NCBI GenBank assembly: GCA_037074705.1
Contig: CM073594.1
Coordinates: 74,014,509 to 74,078,508, forward strand
Source of the DNA: Zhengitettix transpicula
Taxonomy: Eukaryota > Arthropoda > Insecta > Orthoptera > Tetrigidae
Length of the DNA stretch: 64,000 nt
Direction: 5' to 3'
How positions within the stretch are numbered: the stretch's first letter is position 1; each line of letters starts with the position of its first letter. A model generated the notes under the pieces. The model ran no database searches and was not told where the DNA came from. It saw only the letters and a program-made list of their open reading frames with translations. Position numbers and translations under genes: made by a program. This document shows positions 1-15,000 of this stretch, piece by piece.

Positions 1-42
1 CCATTCAGCCTCGCTTAACCCATTGAAGGTGGTTTGCATCCA
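1..42 (-). CDS. Coding exon 19 (partial): cytoplasmic tail
   Basis: Acceptor CATCCCTTCACAG opens [14 protein letters not shown] in phase 0, open to the window edge. A different acceptor 15 bases upstream would give a 13-residue tail ending in a stop. I prefer the longer frame for its polypyrimidine tract, but this is not certain. Confidence 0.6.
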
Positions 43-3000
43 CTGTGAAGGGATGACTACATCATTGCCTCTTTTATGTTAACTAATTCATTGTGTCTTA
101 TAAAGTTCAATACATAGGAAAAATAAACATTTTTTATGAAAATCTATTTGATTTGATGACATTGTGGTAAATTATGTTATGGAATTAAACTTGATTCTGA
201 CTTTACTCCAACACGTGTAATTACTCACAAATTATATACTTTTGAGATAAAAAATTATGGATTAATGATAAACAGAATGTTTGCAGTCATCTTGTACATG
301 TTCATTAAGACAAAATGGAGACAGAAATAGGGCAACTATAAGTTTAAGCCTTGAAAACTTTTATTAGAAAGTTAGAGAAACTTAATGCAACATTATTTGT
401 CACATAGTTTGTATTGTATACAATTACATTTTGTATTTTATATATGATGTTTGGCCTTTGAATAATTCTCTAGGCAATGAACGTTTTCACAGTGGAAACA
501 CAAATGTGAATTTTATTTTCAAATAATAAATATTGAGATTTATATTGATAACATAATCATAACAATATTGAAGGTATTGTCAGAAATTAATTCAATTGTA
601 ACAAAAATGTTGATAATAAATTAATGGTTGTAAGGCTGAATGGAACTTGTTTCACTGCACAACCCTCCCCAAATAAAAGACCCCAACTGCAAAGAAAAAC
701 TTAAATACAAGAACATACAAATACATGAGTTACACAGTAGAACTTTGGGGAATCTATAATTTATTGTACATATTCATAAACAACAAAAATGGGAGCAAAT
801 TTTGACAGACAAAAAAAACACCAAACCATGATAGTGTTCCCAAATATGGTCAACCCGCTTTATGTACTCAAATTTTATATGAAAAAGATTGTGTTCAGAT
901 GACACAGACCTTATGGCAGGGCAGATTCAAAATATTTCAGCCCAGTCATCTCACTATACAAATTTCAATGTGCTATTCTTCAAGGACATACCCAATGAAA
1001 ACAGTCAGGATGTCATTGCTTGAAAACTATAAAAATGAAGTAGCATAATGAAGGCTGTATGAAGTATTATACATGCACCCAATTATTTTTTAAGGACAGA
1101 AAATTAAGGTACTCTTCTCAGACTCATGAAGATCTTCCCTTTAATTTGAAACACAGTTAACTGCATAACAGTAATGTGTAACAAAGTAAACATTTTCCCC
1201 TTTACATTCATGCTCCAGAACATAAAAATAAACTTAATAAAATGCTAAAATCTAATGAATTTTAAATCAAGAAGCCAACAGGATTCAGAAATTAAATTGA
1301 ACAAGTTGTACTTGTAAAGATTTTTTTTAAAAATCTAACTTGTAGCACACAAATGCAAGAAGAATTCTAAACTATTTATCCCAAAGTTAGTAGTAGCAAG
1401 ATCTGAGAAACTAAACTCTTTTTATTGAAGCATTAATTAAGCATTCATGTCAACGTGGTTCACAATCAATTCAGAACAATGACCATCTTGAAATGAACTA
1501 AATGTCAGTAAAAAACAAATATTTTCTTATGCTAGGTATTCACTCAGATCAAAGTGGAACAAACATGAATTGTGAAAGATATTAAGAGCCTAAAATGCCT
1601 TTTTGGTGTGAGATAGGCTTCATGAAAATAAAAGTATTTCAGCTGTATTACATATATCAAGAAACAGAAGTAAGGCTTGAGGTGGAATTAATAAGGTTTT
1701 AGAATTTTCCAAGGTGGAATTACCATAATTGGCATTTAAGAAAAGGTTGATAAAATAACATTTTAACTTCAGTAGAACATATATGTAGCATATCAAGAGC
1801 AAACAATTTTGAAGTGCCTTACGAATGAAAACAACAGAATTCTTCACTGAAGAGGTTTTAAATCTTATGAAAATTAAGGTAGAAAGTTGCACAGTCTAAC
1901 CTACAATTACCTCCTGAGTGAATAGCTATGACTAAAACTAATTATTTACATACAGAGAATTGTAGTGGGATAGCTTACCTTGTGGTGTGAAGCTGGATTC
2001 CTTACGGTTTTGTAAATGGTGCAAGCAGCCTGGATTATTGCAATGAAAACCAGTGCCGCAATGCAGCCAATGACTATGTACAGCTTTGTTTCTGATAGCA
2101 AGGTAGCAGTCCTGTCTTCAGAGCTGCTGCTTGCAGGAATGTCAGACGTCACTGAATAATGGCAAGAATGAGCTTTGTTATTGATTTGTGAGTGTAGATT
2201 TTAGTTCATTTGGAAGTATCAGTTATACAATAAAGGTAGAATTATATTCAAGTACCGAGTGTCTTTTTATATATTTACACAGAACTTTATTTCTCTTTTA
2301 AGTTTTCATTATCTTCCTGGTTGCATACTCAAATTCCATATTGAAGTTCCTACTTGCTCTTTTCATCTTAATTATAAGTTTTATAATTAATTTATAAGCA
2401 TAAATATAATTGAACATTAAATATAATTTTGGAAGTAATTATAGGAAATTATTTTGACAGAGCTTATAACTATAACTTACAGCCCAGGAATTCAAACTCG
2501 ACATAATGAGGGTCCACAGACAAAGCCCCAACCCTCCCACTGCGCACTGTCTCCTGGAGGGCTTGCTGCACAGATGTTGGGACTTCAGAGAGGGAACTGC
2601 CCTTCTCATACTGAGCCTTGTCCAGAACCAACTTCATCTTGGCTATCACATTGCCATCCATCCTGTGACAGAAATCATTTACTGGTATAATTTATTTATT
2701 TCAAAAAAGTTGTCTTCAATAACATACATGTTAAGGACAAATACATGTGTTTGCTGATTATCTGATACTGGTTACTGTAAATCTAATAAATATAGAAGAG
2801 TGTTTGTTTGTATGTATATTTATTTGTTTGTATGTTACTTATACAAATCTACACCGGTGAAGCAAATTTCACCAAATTTCATACACATGTTCTTTGTGAC
2901 CAGGAAATAAACACTGTCAGGGTGAGACACATCTACCTTCCCCAGGAGCGGGGGTAGAAATTATTAATATGCTAAAATGGCTGATATTTGAGTCAGATAA

Positions 3001-6000
3001 ATATTTTTCAGGGTCAAAGAGATTTATAATGTGTTTCTATCAATGTTATATGTGTAGAACTTCGGCATGGGTAAGGAGCACCCTTAGGGATGGGGAAAAG
3101 GGGCGTTTCAGGAAAACAATGCAAATATAGCCAAGATTGGAGTCAAATCCAAGGTTATGGATATTACAGAGTTTAATTATGACATTCAACTAGTTTTTTC
3201 ACTCCCTCAAGTGGAGTTGGGTGGGGGTGGAAGTATGAAAAAATGCTAAAATGGCCAATATTTTAGTTGGATAAATATATTTATAGTATTTCTATTGATG
3301 TTCTTTGCATATAATTTCAACCCAGTTCGGCATTGGAAGGGAGCACCCTCAGAAGTGGGAATGCAGGGTTATTAATATAAAAATAGCAAAAACCAAGAGA
3401 GATTGCTTTCAAATACAGAATTATCGTTGTCGCCGAGTTCTTTCCAGTTAAGTTGTTCTTCTACCCCTATGAGGTCAGTGCGAGGGGAAAACAATGTATG
3501 TTACACATACAAAAATACACCTGTGAAACACATTTGACCAAATTTTGTACATGTGTTCCTTTAGAACCAAAAACACTCTGTGGGGATAAGACACAACTAT
3601 CACCCCCTGTGATGGGGGTGACAATTTACATACATGCTAAAACGGACAATATTTGAGTCAAAAAAATATTTTTGGGGTCAATAAGATTCGTAGTGTTTTA
3701 CCTTGATGTTTTTTGTGTATTATTTCTACCCTTTTCTTTATTGGAGATGAACACCCCCTATGGAAGGGTGTGCAGGTACATTACAAAATAATAACATGAA
3801 AACAATTGAGATTGGAGTTGAATCTGGGGTTATGGATATTTCCGAGTTTAATTATGATATTCTAAATGCCAGTTAAGTTGTAGATATACCCCTAGGAAAA
3901 CAGGGTGGAAGGGACAAACAATTACCATGTACAAACTTAAAAATGTATAGTCCTATTTTGTACAGATAATACTTTACGAAACTAACACTTTAAATAGGTA
4001 AAAGAACCCTATCACCTATTGAGGTGGGGGTAGAGGGGCTGGCATTTTAAATTCATTCTATATTATAGGGAGTATATTTTACTCTTTCAGCGTAGCATGA
4101 GTATATTTTTACTCTTAAGGTATCAGGACTGTTTTCACCCTCTTAAAGTACTGGGAATATGTCTGATTACCTTAACATACTGGGAGAATTTTTTACTCTG
4201 TTAGGGTACAGATAATCTTTTTGACTCTTTTTACATAAAGGAACTATTTCTGTCTTTCTTAAATGATTATTGTAGATTCTGTTAGCCCACTAAAGAACCG
4301 AATGTAATTTATATTGTAGGGCCTAAGTGCAGTATGAGTTTTACAGTAAAATGGCTCATCACAAAGACTGTGTCTCAATAAAATTGAAAAAAAAACTTGA
4401 AAGCTTACAATATGAATAATTTAAATTCATTTTTATGGGATAAATAATAAACAAGGACTACTTTATCACATTGTATCTAATAAGTGACTGTTTCTCAGGA
4501 CTTTCATCAAAGTTGTAAGGTATTTATGTGAGCTTAGAATCTCAAAATAATTTCCATACTTGATGAATATTAAAAACATAGCATTACCAGTAAAGAACGT
4601 AAAATAATTAGCAAGTTATAAATGACTTACTCTTTGAAATTCTCGACTTGCACTTTATGGAATCCATCCAGCTTGACGAGGGCATCAGTGAAACCTGTGT
4701 TGACTGTGTTGGCCAGTGTCTCATACTCCTGTGAGCCAGGCTGTGGTACATGGAAGTTCTCGCCCAGGTTCACCAGCTTTACATCCACATTGTAGGACAG
4801 TCTAGGAGGGGCAGGAGTTGTGCTGATAACCTCACTAATTTCATCTGGAATGCAAACAAAAATAATAACATCGAAACAAAATAACAATTTTCTTCATAAA
4901 ATGGAGATAAAAAATTTTTGATGGAGACATTCATGTGTGCACATGAAAATTCCATACTTGGAGACAATTCTGAAATTTTGAAATATGTTAAAAAGATTTT
5001 TTAAAAACCTAAATGTCCATGTTTATTATGCTCTAAAAGTATAAATATTAGCTATTAATAAATTTATATATCATTTGCAAAAGTACAAACAACAACAGAT
5101 GACTGGTAGAAGTTTAATTGTCGACCTAACCAGTATGGAGTTTCAACGAGTACTGTAAGGTGACCACCAATTTCAACAGCATCACATCCAACTAAAATCT
5201 GTTAAACACTATCATAAACACAAAACTAAGTTTTGAAATTTGTGAAGAAAAAGTTCACATTCATTTAGGAAACATGAGGTAGTTGACAACAATCATAGCA
5301 TTATGGTGATATAATAAATCATTATCCTCAGAACTGTAAAGGTAATATAACTAATTCTGTACTATGTCAGTATCAGTAGTACCTCGGAGACAAGGTTTGA
5401 TGCAGATCCGGTCTGCGGAGATGCTGGGCACTTGCTCGTGCTTCCTGATCCTCTTGCTGCGTGAGTTGAATTCGCCTCCTCTCACGGGGAACATAAAATA
5501 ATAACAGGCATTTTCAGTGAAGGACACATCCTGAAAGTGAACAATTCTTATATTATAAAACTTTGCATGGTTATATTACACTACCATGGCTACACTCCTT
5601 TCCCAAAAGTTACAGCTTGCAGAAGAAATAGTATTTAATTTATTCTTGGTTTCATGATGTCTCTCTAATTGTGTTGTTCATCTCTTCTGTTGGAATGATT
5701 AATAATTTATTTTTTATTCTTGACTTTATGTGTCACATGCATTTTTAAAATAATTTTTACAACTTGTAGTCAAAGGACTTAACAGTTTTGATAAATTGTC
5801 CTACAGTATTTACATTGTAAATAATTAACCTGGAAACTTTCAGTCTTGAAAATGTCCAGTGACATTCCAAGTTCTAGATGAGAGGAACAGAGGGTATTGG
5901 ATGTGAGTGTCACTTGTATGAAAATGTAACCCTAATTTCAACCAAATGATTGATGTTGTTGTATCTTATCTCTATATTAACATACTCCTTTACAGAAAAT

Positions 6001-9000
6001 ATAAATAAATTTTGCTCTCTATAGGTTGATGGTCTGCTAAAGTAAATTAATTTTAAGAATTAAGAAATTAGCATCTGATAGACAACAGGCAAGCAAAATT
6101 CCAGTTTAGTTAGGTTGAAACATATTAATCACTTCTACTTACACGTGAATCAGAAGATGTCCTGCCACGGCTGAAGTAGAGTGTAGTTATGCCATCCTTG
6201 ATGTAGCCGCTGGTGTTGTAGATGTCTTGAGATTCTCCCAAGGGGGGTGGAGAGTATCCTGTGAGCCATGTGTCCATGAGGAAAGGTTGCCCATTCTTCC
6301 TGTCCACCCAGCCAAGGATAGCGTCTGTCTGTGACTGTAATACATGACAGAGGATTGAGAAAAAAGAAGTCCACTATGTACAAAGGCATTAATAGTTCAA
6401 ACATAAGGTATGAAGAATTTCAATATAGTACACCTCTCTATTCTAACATCTTCAAAATACAGTTCTTAGTCATAAAATACATTTTTTGCAATGTAGAAGA
6501 AAATTTCACATTGTGGCGTAGAGAATTACACAAGAAATTAAAAATGTGTAGTCAAATATCAGACATGTTGTATAATGACACACCTTAATTTGATGAAGCT
6601 ACAGTATTGTCAATATGTTGTTGGCAAATTGAAAGTGAATTTCATAAATAATGAAAATTACTTTTTCATGCTTTTTTACCCCTGCTGATATCCTTTTTGT
6701 CCCCAACACTTCTTAACATATAACAGCTGTCGCCTACTCACCATCCTTGTGTCATTGGAGAAGCCGATGCCTGTCCAGGTGTCAGTGTGCTTGGTATGGA
6801 TGGTGAATCGTAGTTCATCCTTTTTGTGATGGTGCTCCCAGCTGGCGTAGTACTCACACTGTCCCTTGGCCGGATCACAACCTCTCGGTGTACGCCAATG
6901 ACCACCACACACACTGGTGTCCGTAGTCTCTGCATCTGTCTGTTTCGCTGCCTCTTCTGTAAAGAGAATGTTACTATCTATCAAACTGATAATTACTCAG
7001 ATGCTAATAAAACCACTTCCATAATATTTGAACAACTAATTTTATATTGTCAAGGAAATTTTGTTCTGAACAAAGGCTCCTGGAGTGAAGAACAAGACCT
7101 TACACTTTTGAATGTATTAACAAGGTTGATTACCAAAGAAGTTGATAGTTGTCTGACCCCTCTGACTGCCATGGCCATGGTACTTAAGCTCATCAGGCCG
7201 GTAAAAGTTCTTGACAGATGCCTTGTCCTTCTCTAAACCTGACTTGGGGAAGTGTACATAGTGGTTGGGCTCCTGGCCTTGGGCCCAGATGACATGCATT
7301 AGGTCTTCCTCTATGGAATGGTCAGTTGAGTGGTTTGCTGCAAAATAGCAGGGAGTAGTTTGTGAAGGTTAACTTTCAATCATATTGCTGAAACTCTGCA
7401 TGGGAAACACTACTTGTATGTTACCTTTGAGCTTCTTCCTAAAGAGAATGGTGGTGATACCATCCTGCTCCAATCCCAGGGCTGCTGTGAGGTCATCTGT
7501 ACCGCCCCAGAATGTATCCACTCTGGGAGTCGACCTATTTCACAATGAGGTCATTAACAATAATCTACAACCATATTTAAATTGGACAAGACTGATTCAG
7601 TCTTAATTCACATAGGTATTGGAATAACATGGATTATGTACAATCAATAGTGTCTTTTTGCTGTGTATATTTAAAGTTCTGATACTAATAATAAAAGTAT
7701 TAACCAGATTTTAGGTGACCAGTTTGATACATGACACTAGTTGAAATATACAGATGATTGTTTAAAATTTCATTAATACATTAACATTTGAAATGAAAAA
7801 TTTACGTCTGTTTTGAAAGTAGCCAAATACAGACAAAAGAAGTGATGGTACAAATACCACACAACGTTTCTGGAAACCTTGTTGCTTTCTTCAGGTGCTA
7901 AGAAAACTGAAAAACACAAGAGTCTAGACCAACATAATTGCACATTTCAGTTGAAAAAACTCAAAAGGTTTTCAGAAACATTGTGTGGTATTTTTATCAC
8001 CACTTCTTTTGTCTGTATTTTGCTATTTTATCTTATTATTAATTTTTAAAACAGTTGTATATTTTGTAATGAGATTTAAGATTAATTAACTAATGATTGG
8101 GAGTATTTTTCCTTTGGCAAATTGATTTAACAATGATTCTTGGTTTATCAACAGGGGTAAGTTTTTTGTCCAAACTTAGCATCCTCAAGTTGTTATTTTT
8201 CTTATTTTTAAATTAGGATTGATTTCTTATTATCTTCATCTATTAATGATTCTGAAACTGGGGGCTTTAATAGCTATAAGAAAATTCTTTAACCATTTGT
8301 CAATGGTACAATACCTGTCCCTGGTGTAGTAGTCCCAGATACGGCTGTACTTGCCAACTGCAGAGCCTATCACAATGTCAGTGCAGTCCATGGCATTGAA
8401 GTCATGGCGAGGGGCGTATGGGTAAGCATTCAAATTAGCAACCGGTGCTGTGGAAAGAATATGGCCAAAATTACTAAAGCTGATAGACTCATGACAATTA
8501 AAACTTTCAAAGAACTTATTGAATCAGGTACAGAAATTTGCAAGTATTATCAAGTTTAATCCAATTAAATTAATGAAAAATTGCGATGAATTCACAAATT
8601 AATTATTTGTGTGTAAAATACACAGCATCAAAGTATAAGTGAAACCAGGCAAAAAAAGCCATTTCACCACTGAAATCTAGATAAAAATAGGCATAATGTA
8701 ATGTAATATGTTGTCTTAGAAACTTGGGTTATAATAATAAGGAAATTTAAAATCCTTACCTTTGTCAATTTTACTGGCCCCAGATGCAGCAGGAGAAGGT
8801 TCAGCTGAAAAAATTGAAAGTATATCATTAACAGAAAGTTATAATATAGTTATGTCACCAGTTGGAAAGTTCTCTACCCTTCACCGGCACCTGGTGCACC
8901 TCAAGACCATCAATGTTGTTACCTTCTGGTTCTGGTGATGGGTGTGGTTTCTTCCCTGCACCCACTGGCAAAGACTTCGCTTTCTGGTGGTGACCTGGTT

Positions 9001-12000
9001 CAGGCTCCGAGCTGGGTTCTGGTTCAGATGTCGGTTCTGGGTTGGACACAGGCTCTGGTTCAGGTTCAGAACTGGGCTCAGGCTCGGGTTCTGGTGTGGG
9101 GACAGGCAATTTGGGTCTGAGCACCAAAGCTGGTTTGGTGGTGCGGAGAACCTGTTTGGGTTTGGTCGATCCTGGTTCTGGAGTTGGTTCAGGGGTCGGC
9201 ACTGTTGAAACTCCTAGATGAAAAGAAACACACATGCAAAAGAGTCTGAGAGGAAAACTAACCACCTGAGATGGAAGAGTTAGTGGATCAGTGAACAGAT
9301 CTAATTGTGCACTTTGTGAGATAGCAATGGGAAATATATATGTATTTACAGAATGTGCAATTTATGACACACAAGTTTCCTTTTTTTATATAGATTTTAG
9401 AAAAAATACTTTAATCAGCAGAATTTTTAAACTAATTTTCTAATTATTCTGCACTATGCAATTTTGACACAGATAAAATTTAACTTTCCATTAGATATTG
9501 TTCCATTTTAAGAATAACTTACAACTTCATTTATAAAATACTAATTTTTAATTACACTACACCTGCCAAAAACATAATTGAGATTAAATGAAAATATGTG
9601 GACTTTTATATTACACTTAAAATATTAATGTTATCTGTTATCTGCTTTTTAAGAAATAAATTGTGGCAAATGTAACATTGCTTTAACACACCTGCTGCAG
9701 CCGCTTCAGGTGAGGCTTCTCTTCTTCTCCTTCCTACAAAAGAAACATGTCTATGTATACTTAGGTTATTTGTAACATGCATTCAAAATACAGTAATCCA
9801 AAAGTATTGCAACTTTATTTCTTTAGTCTTTCTATTTAACTGCAATATATTTTATTACTTCAGATGAAGTAAACTCATGCAGTAGCAAAATATTAATATT
9901 AATATTAATCACCTTTCTTTGAGCTCACACGGTAAGATACACTGGTTTCCACTGTAACATTGGCATCAGGTCTGGCTGTGATGGAGTTGGGTGCTTCATT
10001 AACCTTTGTCGCTCGAGATGAGACAATTTTACTGGCATTATTCTTGTCTATGACAAACTTTTTATCTGTTACAGCAGATGCTGATGATTTTGTGGTGGGT
10101 TCTGGTTCACTGCTAGGCTCTGGTTCACTGCTGGGTTCTGGCTCACTGGTTGGTTCAGGTTCACTCTTGGGTTCTGGTTCAGCGCTGGGTTCAGGCTCAG
10201 GACTGGGTTCTGGTTTCTTTAAAGGAGCTGATTTGCCTCCAAGTTTGGGTTTCCTCAGGAATGGCCCAGGTTTAGTCGTGGAAGATGGTTCTGGTTTCCT
10301 GCTTGGTTCTGGTTCACTACTGGGCTCAGGCTCACTGCTGGGTTCAGGCTCACTACTGGGTTCTGGTTCACTGCTAGGTTCAGGTTCACTGCTGGGTTCT
10401 GGTTCACTGCTGGGCTCAAGTGCAGACTTCCCAGAAATGTAACCAGGAGGATCTTGCAGCATTGGGAAATTTCGGCATTCTGGAGTGAGACTTCTGGGTC
10501 GCCATCCCAAGCCAGCAAAACTTGTCCCATTGACCACCAGCACAGCCTCAAGCTCCTGTTGGTCACGCAGGATCTTCCAGTAAAGGGTGAATGTTTTGCT
10601 CAGATTTCGTACAGAGTAGGATGTAAAATCCAGCTCCAATTTTCTGACAGGGGATCCTGAGATACAGAAAGTTTAAATCAAATACAGTTAAGTTCTTCAA
10701 ATACACCAGTATAATTAACCATTTGCACTCAAGGACTCCAGAGCAGAACCATTTAAAATTGTCTTCAAGCTCGAGGGTTCCGCTATGGAGTCCGCAAGTG
10801 CAAAGTGTTAAGTTAGAAAACAGTTCTGAACTTTTTGCTGTGATAAAATAGAAAAATATTAAACCAAGTCAATGCCATCATTCAAGTATATTAAAAATAA
10901 TTAATTCTAAATTTATGGATTTTTTCTCTCTTAAAAGTTAAATTTTACTCAAGATAGGTTAATGGAAATTGATGGATACACTCACTCTTGCCACAGCCCT
11001 TGCCAAACCAGCCTGGCTCACAATAGCACTGACGTTTTGGTGCAGTTGTGGCATTTATGTCAATGCACACGCCATGGTCCCCACAGTCCTGGCTGTCGAT
11101 ACACTCATCCTTGAACTGGCATCGTGGACCATAGTACAGCCGGTCACATAGACACTTCCCCAGCAAGGCACGGCCATGGCCCGTGCAGTCTTCTTTGAAA
11201 GCCTTGCCTGTTATGAGGATAACATGGCGATTTGAGCAATGAAATTGAATGGTAAATAAATTAAGGTTATCCAGGTAAAGATCAATGTTTAATTCTTTGA
11301 TGAATTTATAACAATGAACCAGTGAAGGTAATCCACAACTATTGGACAAGTGCAGCATGGCCATTTATCAACATGACATATTGTAAGTAGGGAAACCAAG
11401 AACTGTGTGTAGATTTGATAATCAAGTCACCTTAATCGCCCATTTAAATCTACATAACATTTTAAATATATAGAATATGGTAGCACACTCAGATTTCAGA
11501 TATGATTTTCAGTCAAATTTTATTGTAAAATGTAAACAACATCTCAAAGCTAAATATCATACACAATAACATGGCCCTCTATGGATGTAAAGTGTGTGAA
11601 TTTCTGGAAATGTACTCACGTTCCTTGATATCAATATCTGCACAGGACCAGAACCGGTAACTGCTGGACCACTCATCTGCCTGGCGGGTGAGACGCATGG
11701 TGCAGTTGTTACATGTGAAGTCAATAGGCAGTTGCACCATGTAGTGTTGTGCCCTGAACACAGAGACAAATGATGAGGTGAAAACAACCTGCATATAAAC
11801 CTCATTTATGCTCTACATAAATTATACAAATTTGGGAAAGAAACCCAGCCAAAACATACTCAAACATAAAATGTAATGAAACTCAAACACAGAGTGACTA
11901 TGTCTTAATAAGTCTCAGAGAAATTTGTGAAATGTTGAGACACTCATTGAAACAAGTAACTATGTTTTTTTAGGGGTTTATTGATAACAAATATATTTTA

Positions 12001-15000
12001 AGCTCTGTTCCATAAGAAAACATATAAATGAAAGATCTCTATATCTGAAATGAGGTAAAAGACCATAAAAATCTGAAAACATTTCTTTTTCCCCATTTTG
12101 ATATTTATCATGATATTTTATATGGCAATATTAAAAACACATCTGAGCATGAATGACATTTATATGCATACATAGCACAAAGTCCTCTCTAGCGTTCGAT
12201 GGAATGTTTTATCCTACCATATCTTGAGTGAGAATGTGTGTTTTATTGATCAAAGGAACTTAATTTCTGGATATCCGATCTATATGTATATGATCTATGG
12301 TTGGCATTAGGCAAGTCACTTTGCTAATCGTCAAGAATGAGATTACTCACGTGACATCATCTCTGATGAAGTCCGACTCTCCTCTTTTAGGTGTGAGGTC
12401 CAGCACAGGTCTCTCCAGATAATCCAGAATCTGGATTTTGAAACCTCCCTAGAAAGTAGTACACAAAGGAACTTTAAACACAATTTGGAACTAAATTAAT
12501 GTAGGGTTATATGTGGTCTTGAAAAATAATTATTCCAGTCTGGGCCGAAACTGGATTGTGAGAAATCCATTGAGTTGCATGAATATACCACTTAAATTAA
12601 ACTGAACATTTTCTTAAGAAGGCAATTACTAAATTGAACAACTTCTGATTATTATAAAAATTCAGAAGTAAGAACAGTAATGCAGTTTCTGCTTTGGAAA
12701 TGTTTAAATAATAATGGGGATGATATAGACTGACCCTGTGAGCATACGCCAGGTGCCATGTCACGTTAAACACAGCTCCTGCAGGAAACGTAGTCTTCAC
12801 TGGACCTGAAACAGAAAAACACAAACACATTACAATACAGTAATCACAACCATAAAAAATGAATGATAGGAGGCACCCCATATCTGACCAACCAGATTTC
12901 ACTGAATTGCTAAAAGAATCTCTGTGAAAGAGAATTGATACAAGGCTTTTATATGTCCATGGAGTAACTAAGAATTGATACATTGTCTACTCCACAACTC
13001 TGCTGAGGCCAGCATGACCATCCTAGTGAAGAAATTATCATACTATTCCTGGGTGGACTCCACAAATCTTAAGTTAAGCTTTGCATTTGTAACATTTCAC
13101 CTCAGAAACAAAACATATAAAATGCAAAAATATTTCACAAGTAAATCAAAGAAAATAAAGGTTTGTCAATGATGCCTGCTGAATTATTCTCTTCCTCTTG
13201 CTCATTTAGTTTGGCTAATTTTCTGTCCTCCATCATCATATTTTTCACAGTCTCATTAAGTTTCTTCCTCTTCTCTTGGACTTTTTTCCTTGCATTTCTT
13301 CTGACTTATTTTCACTGGCCTTATACAAATACCTTTTTAAAGTCAGCCTGTGGAAACAGTTCTTTTCTCTTGCAGGTGGGACCTTTCCGGAGATATGGGG
13401 GCCTACCTTTGTATATAGTGTTCAAGAATTCTTTGAATTAAATGAAGATGATTGGAGGTTTTAATTATGGAAGTAAGTATTGTTTATTATCATTAAGATA
13501 TTCTTCTACATACTCTGTTAAAACCTGTCTCTTTCTTAACATGAACTTGTTTTTGGCGATAAAGATTTCTTCTTCTTCTTCTTATTATTATTATTAATCC
13601 GTGGGAAAGCTGCCAGTGACATCGTAATAATGCCCAGGTTTAAGGACTTCAAGTAGACAAAAAAAAATAACTACGAATACTTTTTGAAGGTAATCACAGC
13701 CGCGGACTCTTTCATTTGCAATTTGCATCAAGATGGAACGTTTCTATCTGGTCACCGTCTTTCCTTCACCAGGAACCATGTGACTCTTCCTCCGATACTG
13801 AGGGTGAGTAGGTATGGAGTCCGGGCAAGAGTTTTTAATTCGCATAATCAGAAATGCGCTGGAACAAGATGGAGGACGCTGGAGATCTGCGTGCGCGCCC
13901 TGGACGACGATGACTCATGAGCAAAACTCGCGGACTTTACCTCGCTTCGTTACGTCTCCACGGCAAGAGGTACGCCAGATTGAAGCAGGTCGTTACACCG
14001 GTGAAGGTGTCCGTCCAGCGGGACGCGACGCCAAAGGTACGGAAATTACGCCACAGAACAAGGTGATCAACGAAAGAACTAAGCCGAGGGTATTAGAAGA
14101 AAAGGCAATGTGAAAACAGTGGGGGACGATACAGGGAATAAGGGAAGAGGAAACAAGTGCTGACGACGACAGAAACGATTAACCGCTCTTACTTATGTAT
14201 TTTATTTTATGTATATACCCGCATTTATAAATTATTATCACATTCAGATATTTTCTAATTTATTTAGTAAGAACATGAACACTATTTCTCATTTATGTAG
14301 TTCCACATCTTACAACTTTCTGTTATGTGATTTTCTCAATTAAATATTTATTTCCTCTATCGTCTTTTCTTATAAACCTATTTTCTCCATTTCAATAAAT
14401 CTTTCCCAAGTACATCCATTTTTCTCAAATGTGGAATCTGTTTTTGAAGCAAATATTTTCCTCTTATGAATTTTTTAATTCATGTAGTTCTTTACATCAA
14501 CAATTTTCTCATCTGTGTACTTTATATATTTCCTTTATTTATGTTTTCTCGCACATTTTCTTACTCGTGATTTCCTAATTTAAGTCTGATAAAAATGTGA
14601 ACCATTTTCCTGAGTAGAGGACTAATTGAATCAAGACATCTGAACGAGATTCCAGATGTATGAGGATGATGACCTGGTTCAACAAACATGCCAACTAGAT
14701 ATTTCTATTGCTTGTGTTTTTATGGAACTATTACACTACACTTTTACCATTGTTGTATTCCTTCACATTCAAGAAGATTTCTACTACTGGCTGCCAAAGC
14801 AATATATTGTACAGTAACATTTGCTGTTGTCATCAAGTATTTGACCAAAAAATACTGAGAGGTGTATTACTTTCAGTAATAAATACTATTTATATGGTGA
14901 CGAATGTGTTCTGATGTAGAAACCTTTGTCAATGAGTGAAGTTGAGTAATTCTAACCTGGTGAAGCTGATTCTACAGTCCGGTAGATCATAAGATCTCAC

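Larger units (their letters stand above)
7535..8314 (-). other. Intron 11, carrying a hammerhead-type inverted element
   Basis: Holds the ~197-bp inverted element at 7825-8021 and otherwise unremarkable AT-rich DNA. Confidence 0.7.

Noticed and set aside
7134..7158. Alternative donor at 7157 for exon 12
   Set aside because: Same phase, but it would cut off QTTINFF, which looks like the conserved end of the DOMON domain, and its donor context is weaker.
9960..10442. 160-codon Gly-Ser repeat frame on the plus strand
   Set aside because: It is the antisense shadow of the Glu/Pro/Ser linker in exons 6-8.
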